A stretch of DNA of 64,000 bases, taken from Sedimentisphaerales bacterium. GTDB taxonomy: Bacteria; Planctomycetota; Phycisphaerae; Sedimentisphaerales; Anaerobacaceae. The notes under the pieces are model-generated. The model did not search any database, had not been told where the DNA came from, and worked only from the letters and a program-made list of their open reading frames with translations. This document shows positions 24,626 through 31,564 of the stretch, one piece after another. How positions within the stretch are numbered: position 1 is the first letter of the stretch; every line of letters starts with the position of its first letter. The stretch spans positions 1 to 64,000 of the forward strand of contig JAFGLV010000174.1 in the NCBI GenBank assembly GCA_016927855.1. Direction: 5' to 3'. Both the position numbers and the translations under genes were made by a program.

Positions 24626-26343
24626 ATGAAGAGGGCAATTCTACTCACGCTGGTGGCGGCATCGAATCCCGCCGCTCTGATTCATGCCGCAGGAGATATC
24701 TGGACGTACAAGACCGACATGCCAACCAAGAGAGTGATGGCTGGGGGCGGGGTCGTGAACGGGAAGATCTACGTGGTTGGTGGGTCCCTGGAGAACTACA
24801 GCGCCGCAACGACCGCAGAAATGTACGATCCCACCGCCGATGCGTGGATCAAGGTGGCAAGTATGCCAGCGGGGCGCGTGGGGCCTTCCACTATAACTCA
24901 TGGCGGGAAAATCTACGTGTTTGGAGGAGCCCATCCGAATGCATATGCGACGGCCACAAAGACTGTCTTCGTTTACGATCCGCTGACGAATACCTGGACT
25001 CAAAAGGGCGACATGCCCTATCCCAACGCGTGGTGTGGTGTCGCGGTTGTGGACGGCACGATCTATCTTATCGGCGGGCTGCTCAGTGCGTCGAGTACGC
25101 CTATCTCCACCGTCCTGGCCTACGACCCTCTGGCGGATACTTGGACACAGAAGGCCGATATGCCCACAGCTCGCGGCGGCCTCTCCGCTTGCGCCATAGA
25201 CGGGAAAATCTATGCTATCGGAGGAGCCCGAGAGGATTGGGCGGTGTCCTCTTACCGGCGCGTGGAAGTTTATGATCCGTCAACGGATACCTGGACCCGC
25301 AGATCAGATATGCCGACGGCGCGCTGGGGTCTGGGCACATGCGTGGTGGATGGGAAGATCTATGCAATAGGCGGTAGATTCGGACCTGACGTCTGCGCTG
25401 CCAACGAGGTCTATGATCCCTCCACTGACACTTGGGAGGCAAGGTCGCCCATGCAACAGAAGCGGAACGGCTGCCTCGTATGCCTAGTCGGAAGCAGGAT
25501 ATACTCGATTGGTGGAGTGTACATAGTTCCTCAGGAGACGTTCCTCGCGACGGTGGAGGAGTACGACACGGGTCTCGGCGTTCCGCTGCCGGACTTCAAC
25601 GCTGATGGCGTGGTATAGACATCGCTGACCTCTTACGGCTGATCGAATCGTGGGGCCAGAACGACCCGGCGGTGGACCTCGCGCCAGCGCCGTTCGGCGA
25701 CGGCGTCGTCGATCGAGCCGACCTGGAGGTTCTGATGGCGTACTGGCACCAAGAGTTCCAGGACCCGGCCCTGATTGCTCACTGGAAGCTGGATGAAACC
25801 GAAGGTGTCGATGCCCTGGATAGCGCCGGTGACCATCACGGAATCGTCATCGGCGCGCCGACATGGCAGCCTGACGCTGGAAAGGTAGGCGGTGTGCTGG
25901 AGTTCGACGGAGCAACCTGTGTGTTGACGGACTCGGTCCTCAATCCCAATGCCGGCATGTTCAGCGTTTTGGCCTGGATCAAAGGCGGTGCTCCTGGGCA
26001 GGTCTTCGTCTCCCAGGTCGACGGCGCTGACTGGTTGCTGGCCGATCCTGCAACGGGTACTCTGATGACCGATCTAAAGGAATTGACCACGCGTCGTCCC
26101 ATGGCGCTACACTCGTCGGCCCTCATCGCCGACGGGGATTGGCACCGCGTCGGGCTCGTCTGGGACGGCACGAACAGAATGCTCTATGTAGACGGCGTGG
26201 CGGTCGCAGCCGACACCCAGTCAGACCTGCCCGACTGCGACGGCGGTCTGCACCTCGGCTGTGGCAAAGACGCCGTACCAGGCACATTCTTCACCGGCCT
26301 GATCGACGACGTCCGCATCTACACCCGCGCGGTTACGCCATGA
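24626..26343 (+). pseudogene. Kelch-dockerin-LamG secreted protein, frameshifted
   Basis: Frame 1 (24626-25618) has a signal peptide and about six Kelch repeats, each with a YxVGG or YAIGG turn and VxVYDPxTDTWT. It reaches DFNADGVV, the first calcium loop of a dockerin-like pair, and then stops at TAG (25616-25618). From 25618 the next frame continues exactly as expected: DIADLLRLIESWGQND, a second loop GDGVVDRADLEVLMAYW, then a LamG domain ending RIYTRAVTP at 26343. A two-base TA surplus at about 25614-25617 explains the break. It is a recent pseudogene, an assembly error, or a two-piece product. The intact protein would be about 570 residues, secreted, and would bind glycans or cell-surface partners. 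Confidence 0.85.
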
Positions 26344-26411
26344 GAGGATCAGCCTGGGCAACGGTGTTGCCCACGCCGGTCTTGCCCCGGGCGGGTGCAG
26401 TGTACGCCAGA

Positions 26412-26488
26412 AATACGTAGTTTCCGCAAGTGATTCTGCGGCCGGAATCGGGTATCATGGAGATACTGGGGGTTCCTCTTTCGGAGGG
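26412..26488 (+). promoter_or_regulatory. Duplicated upstream region, copy 2
   Basis: AATACGTAGTT at 26412-26422, TATCAT at 26453-26458 and TTTCGGAGGG at 26479-26488, seven bases before ATG 26496. Agreement with copy 1 (box-to-TATCAT distance 41 against 42) while the sequence between has diverged indicates that these three blocks are functional. Confidence 0.7.
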
Positions 26489-26495
26489 CTGAAAG

Positions 26496-28214
26496 ATGGA
26501 GAGTCACCGGCCCATGATCGGCAGAAAGGAAAGGCAAGAGATGAAACCGCGAAACCGTGCCAGAATCACCCTCGTGCCCGTTGTCTTTGTGGTTGCTCTT
26601 ATGCTCTTTGGTGGGGGGGCTGCGAACGCAGATTACACCTTCGGTGAACTCGCCAATCTGGGGCCGACGGTCAATAGCTCGGCTCGTGACGAGGAACCGG
26701 GCCTCTCGGCAGACGGCCTGACGATATACTACTGCTCACTTCGGTCCGGGGGCTCCGGCAATTATGACCTGTGGGCGATCACCAGAGCGACCACGCAGGC
26801 CCCCTGGGGGACCCCCGTCAACCTCGGCTCCACCGTTAATAGCTCATCTCATGACTTCTCCCCGGATGTCTCAGCCGACGGCTTGTCACTCTACTTCGGC
26901 TCTGACCGACCCGGCGGATACGGCGGCTACGACATATGGGTATCACGGAGGGATTCGACAGAAGACCCCTGGGGTGCGCCGGCAAACCTTGGGCCCATGG
27001 TCAACACTTCAGAACCTGAGGGATGCCCGGCTATCTCGGACGATGGACGGGAGGTGTACTTCTGGTCCGGCCGAGCCGGTGGCTATGGCGATGCCGATAT
27101 ATGGGTGGCCAGACGGCCAACAGCACAGGACGACTGGGGTGCGCCGGAGAATCTCGGGTCGGCCATCAACGGCTCGACCACCGAGTTGTGTTGCGATATC
27201 ACCGCCGACAACCGCTGTCTCGTCTTTGTCTCCACCCGGTCAGGTGGCTACGGGGGCACCTATGGGGATATCTGGATCACGACTCGGCGCACGATAGATG
27301 ACCGGTGGGGGCCGCCCATGAATGCCGGGCCCATCGTGAACAGTTCGACGACCGACAACGGACCTTTCCTGTCGGTCGGTGGTTCCACTCTCTACTTCAG
27401 TTCCGAGCGGCCCGGCGGAAGCGGCGGCGCCGATATGTGGCAGGTGTCAATCAGCCCAGTCGTTGACTTCAGCGGCGACGGGAGCGTCGATGGCGAAGAC
27501 CTTCTCATCATGGCCGCACATTGGGGCGAAGTCTATCCGCCCTGCGACATCGGCCCCGCGCCCTTTGGCGACGGCGTGGTGGATCTCCAAGACGTCATCG
27601 TTCTGGCCGGGTACATCGGCAAGGAGGTGAACGACCCGACGTTAATCGCTCACTGGGCCTTAGACGAAAGTGAGGGCACTGAGGCGTTGGACAGCGCTGG
27701 CACGTACCACGGTGCGGTGATAGGCGCGCCCACATGGCGACCCGACGGCGGAAAGGCAGGCGGCGCCCTAGAGTTCGACGGAGCCACCTGCGTGCTAACG
27801 GATTCGGTCCTCAATCCCAATGCCGGTCCGTTCAGCCTCTTGGCCTGGGTCAAAGGCGGGGGGCCAGGGCAGGTTATCGTCTCCCAGGCCGGTGGCGCCG
27901 ACTGGCTGCTGGCCGACCCGGCGACCGGTGCGCTGATGACCGATCTAAAGGAATTGACCACGCGCCGCCCCACGGCGCTGCACTCGTCGGCCCTCATCAC
28001 CGACGGGGATTGGCACCGCGTCGGGCTCGTCTGGGACGGTGCGACTCGAATGCTCTGTGTGGACGGTGAGCAGGTCGCCATCGATACCCAGTCCGACCTG
28101 CCGGACAGTGACGGCGGTCTCTACCTCGGCTGCGGCCATGACGCGTTGCCGGGCACCTTCTTCACCGGCCTGATCGACGACATGCGCATCTACAACCGCG
28201 CGGTTGCGCCGTGA
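26496..28214 (+). CDS. PD40 propeller - dockerin-like - LamG secreted protein
   Basis: 572 residues. After a signal peptide (PVVFVVALMLFGGGAANA) come about five PD40/TolB-like propeller blades with the pattern LSADGLTIYYCSLRSGGSG and YDLWAITRAT. Near residues 325-375 there are two dockerin-like loops (DFSGDGSVDGEDLLIMAAHW; GDGVVDLQDVIVLAGY). The C-terminal 190 residues are a LamG (concanavalin-like) domain ending TFFTGLIDDMRIYNRAVAP. It is probably a secreted, surface-assembled glycan-binding protein. The start at 26496 is supported by the duplicated ribosome site; a second ATG at 26541 is possible. The LamG part is nearly identical in DNA to that of the frameshifted neighbour, so conversion or recent duplication is likely. 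Confidence 0.88.
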   Translation: MESHRPMIGRKERQEMKPRNRARITLVPVVFVVALMLFGGGAANADYTFGELANLGPTVNSSARDEEPGLSADGLTIYYCSLRSGGSGNYDLWAITRATTQAPWGTPVNLGSTVNSSSHDFSPDVSADGLSLYFGSDRPGGYGGYDIWVSRRDSTEDPWGAPANLGPMVNTSEPEGCPAISDDGREVYFWSGRAGGYGDADIWVARRPTAQDDWGAPENLGSAINGSTTELCCDITADNRCLVFVSTRSGGYGGTYGDIWITTRRTIDDRWGPPMNAGPIVNSSTTDNGPFLSVGGSTLYFSSERPGGSGGADMWQVSISPVVDFSGDGSVDGEDLLIMAAHWGEVYPPCDIGPAPFGDGVVDLQDVIVLAGYIGKEVNDPTLIAHWALDESEGTEALDSAGTYHGAVIGAPTWRPDGGKAGGALEFDGATCVLTDSVLNPNAGPFSLLAWVKGGGPGQVIVSQAGGADWLLADPATGALMTDLKELTTRRPTALHSSALITDGDWHRVGLVWDGATRMLCVDGEQVAIDTQSDLPDSDGGLYLGCGHDALPGTFFTGLIDDMRIYNRAVAP

Positions 28215-28251
28215 AGGGTGGGTGAGCTCTCTCATTGTGTGGAGGGCCACG

Positions 28252-28593
28252 CTATGAGCGGGCGACTTCGAGCCAGTATTGGCCGATGGCTTTGCAGAAG
28301 GTCACAACGGCCAGGACGGCGCAATGGCGGTGTTCTGATGGCAACTGAGGTAGCGCGTCCAGGACGTACTTCGGGCTGATCGACAGGGCCTCTCGCAGCG
28401 ATTTATCCTGCACGTACTGTGCGACGGTGCGGCCGCAGAGCCGGGTGAACTCGCAGCCGTCGGTGTGATAGCGGACCGTGCGGATGACGTCGTCCTCGAT
28501 GACCAGGTAGAACTCCATCGTGTCGCCGCAAGGGCCGGTATGCCAGGCCCCGGCCGATGGATCGGTCATCCGTCCCCAAAACTCGTCTTCCAC
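28252..28593 (-). CDS. NifU/IscU-like iron-sulfur scaffold protein
   Basis: About 113 residues from GTG 28593 (VEDEFWGRMTDPSAGAW). The scaffold's three Cys are visible in TGPCGDTMEFYL, HTDGCEF and HRHCAVLAVV, matching the NifU N-terminal pattern including the 'CGD' Asp. Between them EDDVIRTVRYHTDGC and KSLREALSISPKYVLDALPQL also fit. It would hold [2Fe-2S] clusters during assembly. The open frame extends further upstream but that part overlaps the end of the ParB-like gene and is not conserved. No cysteine desulfurase is adjacent, so it may belong to a radical-SAM or anaerobic-type Fe-S system elsewhere. Confidence 0.8.
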   Translation of the reverse strand: MEDEFWGRMTDPSAGAWHTGPCGDTMEFYLVIEDDVIRTVRYHTDGCEFTRLCGRTVAQYVQDKSLREALSISPKYVLDALPQLPSEHRHCAVLAVVTFCKAIGQYWLEVARS

Positions 28594-28769
28594 GATCGTA
28601 CGGCCTCGACTTGTACTCGGCGGGACCTTCGCCCACACGCGAACGGGTCCTGCGGAGGAAAGTGTCACCGGCAACAGTATACATCCTGGCCACCGGATAG
28701 AGAAAAAGCAAAACTCTATGAACTTGTCAAAGATCGCCGGCGCTCGCGGCGATGACCGGCCGATCAGGG

Positions 28770-29387
28770 TCACTGCCGACTGGCGAAGCACTCGGCCAGA
28801 CGCGCCAAAGCAGCGGCGCGTTTCGCGGCGCGGGTGGGTTCGGAGGATCGCGCCACTGTCGCGGTCAGCGCTTCCTCAATGATGCGCTGCTGGGCCTCGT
28901 TGACGAAGAAGACCAGCGGTGTCGCATACAAGGGCTGTCGGCTTCGTACCTTCGTCGAGCTCAGCTTGCGGCTCATGAGTCTCTGGAGTTGACCTTGCGT
29001 TTGTGCGACGAGTTTGGCGAGGTCGTGCAAAGGTCTCTTGCGGCACAGACGGCGCAGGACCGTCAACTTCTTCTCCAGGACGTCGCGTCCGCTCAGGCGG
29101 TTGAGGGTAGCCAGCAGAATGTCGGTCTGCTCGTCGTTCACTCTCCAGACCACTGCTTGCGCGGTGTCGTGACCGAGTTGGCGCAGGGCCTGGCAGCGAT
29201 GATGACCGTTGATGATCTGGAATTGGTCCCGCCGGTCGGGGTGACGCCGGACCACGAGCGGCTCATAGTGGCCCGTACGCTCGATGTTTCGCACGAGCTT
29301 GGCGAAGTTCGCGCGGCTCATGCGGTTGGCGTTGTCGGGGTGCGGCACGAGCTTGTCCAGCGGGATGCGTCGCATGCAGTCGTTCAT
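28770..29387 (-). CDS. ParB/sulfiredoxin-like nuclease domain protein
   Basis: 205 residues. The N-terminal ParB-type domain shows IPLDKLVPHPDNANRMS, then LVRNIERTGHYEPLVVR and IINGHHRCQALRQLGHD (residues 58-74), the 'GHHR' nucleotide-binding motif of ParB/Srx proteins. The C-terminal half is basic and helical without a recognised domain, so this is not a chromosome-partition ParB (no centromere HTH of that type and no ParA nearby). It is the last gene of an operon; its ATG overlaps the GNAT stop by four bases. In phages and mobile elements such domains act as nucleases or in DNA modification. Confidence 0.82.
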   Translation of the reverse strand: MNDCMRRIPLDKLVPHPDNANRMSRANFAKLVRNIERTGHYEPLVVRRHPDRRDQFQIINGHHRCQALRQLGHDTAQAVVWRVNDEQTDILLATLNRLSGRDVLEKKLTVLRRLCRKRPLHDLAKLVAQTQGQLQRLMSRKLSSTKVRSRQPLYATPLVFFVNEAQQRIIEEALTATVARSSEPTRAAKRAAALARLAECFASRQ

Positions 29388-30142
29388 GGCAGAGTGACCT
29401 CCAGCTTGGGATGGAACCAGATGTAATAGACCGGACGATGGGTGAGCTTGCCCAGAATGTAACGCGTACGCTCCAGGCCTGCCGGCATGACGCGGCGCCG
29501 GCCGTGACTCTTCAGAAAGCGCTCGATGTGCGTCTCGATGAATTCCAGCGCGGACGGTCGCAACGCGTTGAGCGTTTCCTGCACCGACTTGGGGTCGATG
29601 AGCCGGTTCTCTTCGATCCCGATGGCACTGAACGCCTCGATCAACTCGGCGTGCGAAAGCCGCACACGAGGTGTGCGCGCTTCGTCCAGCGGTTTCATAC
29701 CGGCGCGCTCGAGAAACGGATTGACCTTGGGCATGACACCGAGAGCCTCGATGATCGGCACGTTCATCCTGGGCATGGTCTCGCGCACCAGCCGGGTCGC
29801 CAGGCCGATGCCACGAAAACGCGGCTCGATGACTACCCGCGCCAAGCAGCGCACGTTGCGATTGATCAGCGACAGTTGGGTCTGGCGGTCGAAGTCAGCA
29901 AAGACGCCACCGGTCGCGGCGCGACGCTGCTCGACGCGTGGCGAAGGCATCGCATAGACGATTGCCCCGGCGGGTTTGTCGCCCAGTCCGGCAAGTCGGT
30001 GCTTCGGTCGCAAGACGAATACTGCTTTGACCGCCACCGGACAACTGTCGCGATAGTGATGGGCCGCCAGTTGACGATAGTCCACCAGGCTGCCTGTCAC
30101 GACTTCGAGTGTCTGGTGTAGAGAGCAAGTGTGCATATTCAC
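29384..30142 (-). CDS. GNAT-fold protein of the COG2401/Mom-like type
   Basis: 252 residues. Acyl-CoA binding motif A reads ARVVIEPRFRGIGLATRLV (about 101-119) with the R-x-x-G-x-G/A loop. Before it are AAHHYRDSCPVAVKAVF and PAGAIVYAMPSP, and after it NPFLERAGMKP. The HHYR...P element and the following GxIxYxxP strand resemble the GNAT half of COG2401 proteins ('ABC-type ATPase with predicted acetyltransferase domain') and, more distantly, phage Mom. It overlaps both neighbours by four bases (ABC ATPase upstream, ParB-like gene downstream). A nucleic-acid base-modifying role is a hypothesis. Confidence 0.75.
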   Translation of the reverse strand: MNMHTCSLHQTLEVVTGSLVDYRQLAAHHYRDSCPVAVKAVFVLRPKHRLAGLGDKPAGAIVYAMPSPRVEQRRAATGGVFADFDRQTQLSLINRNVRCLARVVIEPRFRGIGLATRLVRETMPRMNVPIIEALGVMPKVNPFLERAGMKPLDEARTPRVRLSHAELIEAFSAIGIEENRLIDPKSVQETLNALRPSALEFIETHIERFLKSHGRRRVMPAGLERTRYILGKLTHRPVYYIWFHPKLEVTLP

Positions 30143-30783
30143 CTCGCGGTTCTGTAGACGACCTGGGCCGCGCCGCCGAAGTCCTTCGTGACCACCACGT
30201 CGGGAGCGAGGTCGAGCAGAAAGTCTCGGTGGCTGGAGGCCAGGACGAACGTCGTGTCTGTGCGTTTGGCGAACCGGTGGATGTTGAAGGCCAGTGTCGC
30301 GGCGGTGATCCGGTCCAGTTCGGAGCCGAATTCGTCGGCAAAGATGAAGCGCTTGCCGGTGGCCAGTGCCTGCGCCAGGCGGAAGCGATAGCGCTGTCCT
30401 TCGCTGAGGTTGCAGGGTCGGTTGACCACGCTGAACGCGTCGCCCAGGCCCACGGTGCTCAGCGTGCGCAACGTTGCGACGACGTCGCTCTCGAAGCAGT
30501 CGATGACGGTCCTGTCGTCGGGTAGAGGCATTTGCGTGAGACGGACCGCGTCGCCAGCAGGAACCTGTCGCTCCAGCTCGTGCAGCAGGACGCTCTTGCC
30601 TGAGCCGGAAGGACCGGTGATGTAAACGATGTCACCCGGGCTGACCTCGATGCAGCAGGAATGGGTGGGTGCGTGGTCGCTCAGCCGGTCTAACGCCAGG
30701 CCGAACATGCGGCACACCTGCACCGTGCGTTTGCTGACGGGACCTTGCCAGGGAAAATGCTTGCTGACTGTGTAGGTTGGCAT
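30139..30783 (-). CDS. Stand-alone ABC ATPase domain (COG2401-like partner)
   Basis: 214 residues, one soluble ABC domain. Walker A GPSGSGKS (57-64), signature NLSEGQRYRFRLAQAL (LSEGQ 126-130), Walker B RFIFADEF (about 145-152), and SSH at 183-185 as H-loop. No membrane or permease gene is near, so it is not a transporter. The N-terminus (SKHFPWQGPVSKRTVQVCRM) is shared with COG2401 fusions, in which this ATPase and a GNAT domain form one chain; here they are two genes overlapping by four bases. ATG 30783 has AAGGA upstream and lies six bases after the HTH gene. Confidence 0.85.
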   Translation of the reverse strand: MPTYTVSKHFPWQGPVSKRTVQVCRMFGLALDRLSDHAPTHSCCIEVSPGDIVYITGPSGSGKSVLLHELERQVPAGDAVRLTQMPLPDDRTVIDCFESDVVATLRTLSTVGLGDAFSVVNRPCNLSEGQRYRFRLAQALATGKRFIFADEFGSELDRITAATLAFNIHRFAKRTDTTFVLASSHRDFLLDLAPDVVVTKDFGGAAQVVYRTAR

Positions 30784-30789
30784 GGGTGA

Positions 30790-31242
30790 CTATCCTTTCT
30801 CCTCGTCGGTCTGATGCGGCGTGGTCGCGGCGGATGCACACGCGCGCGCCTTCCTGATCGCCGCGCGGACGCGATATCTGCCGAGATTGCGCCGGCGTCG
30901 GATCTTGGAGATCGACAGGCCGCGCACGAAATAATCCTTGACGACGCGCAGCTCCAGCGTGCTGAACTGCTGTCGATGCGCCAGGCACACGGGGTACGTC
31001 GGGTCGGTCAGGCGTTGGATGATCGCGCGTATCCGGCGCGCTACGCTGGAGGGATTGACGGCCGCCAGCGTGGCGATCCGCCGGACGGTCTCGCCGCCTT
31101 CGAGATACATCGCAATCAAGGCTCGGTCTTCTCCGCCCAGGAGATTGCCTCTCAGGCGGAACAGCTCCCTGACGTCCCGTTCGCTGGGCGTGCAGACGGG
31201 ATCGGAGGACACCGCTTCCAGCGATTCACAAAGGCCTTTCAT
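30790..31242 (-). CDS. HTH regulator (sigma region 4-like), first gene of ABC/GNAT/ParB operon
   Basis: 150 residues from ATG 31242 (MKGLCESLEAVSSD). Two helix-turn-helix segments can be seen: GETVRRIATLAAVNPSSVARR and, near the C-terminus, GLSISKIRRRRNLGRYRVRA. The middle reads like sigma-70 region 4 or a phage late regulator. The open frame continues upstream to 31302, but that extension is made of the palindromic promoter sequence and is unlikely to be translated. It probably regulates its own operon by binding the inverted repeat just upstream. Confidence 0.72.
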   Translation of the reverse strand: MKGLCESLEAVSSDPVCTPSERDVRELFRLRGNLLGGEDRALIAMYLEGGETVRRIATLAAVNPSSVARRIRAIIQRLTDPTYPVCLAHRQQFSTLELRVVKDYFVRGLSISKIRRRRNLGRYRVRAAIRKARACASAATTPHQTDEEKG

Positions 31243-31274
31243 CGCGCCGCTCCGCCGGGCCCGCCCGCATACTC

Positions 31275-31300
31275 GTATGTTATATAGACATACAACATAC
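31275..31300 (-). promoter_or_regulatory. Inverted repeat overlapping the operon promoter
   Basis: GTATGTT (31275-31281) and AACATAC (31294-31300) are a perfect inverted repeat. On the minus strand the centre gives TATATAACA-type -10 sequence with TTAAAC about 19 bases upstream. An operator over a promoter, just before the HTH gene, fits autoregulation. The rest of 31243-31564 has no gene. Confidence 0.55.
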
Positions 31301-31564
31301 ATCTGGTTTAACTTCTCAAGCGGTCGGCGTCAAGGGGAAGTTTGCAACTTTATGAACTTTCATGGGATTTTTCCAATGGGTTCACCTGGGGGCAGGGTGC
31401 CCGGCGCCCGGGTCGGTGCGAACAGGTTTGACAGGCGACCGAGCCAGGCATAAAGTACGGCGGGGCTCGCACTTGCGCGCGTGGCGTGACGGCGGCCCCC
31501 GCAGCGGCGTCGGATCGGTGCTCTCACGGACAGGGACGATACCGACCGGCGCGGAAACCGTGCT

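Noticed and set aside
28770-29387. Chromosome partitioning ParB
   Set aside because: Only the N-terminal nuclease-like domain matches; no ParA, no parS-type sites and the genomic context is an ABC/GNAT operon.
30139-30783. ABC transporter ATPase
   Set aside because: No permease or binding protein is adjacent and the partner is a GNAT protein, matching COG2401 instead.
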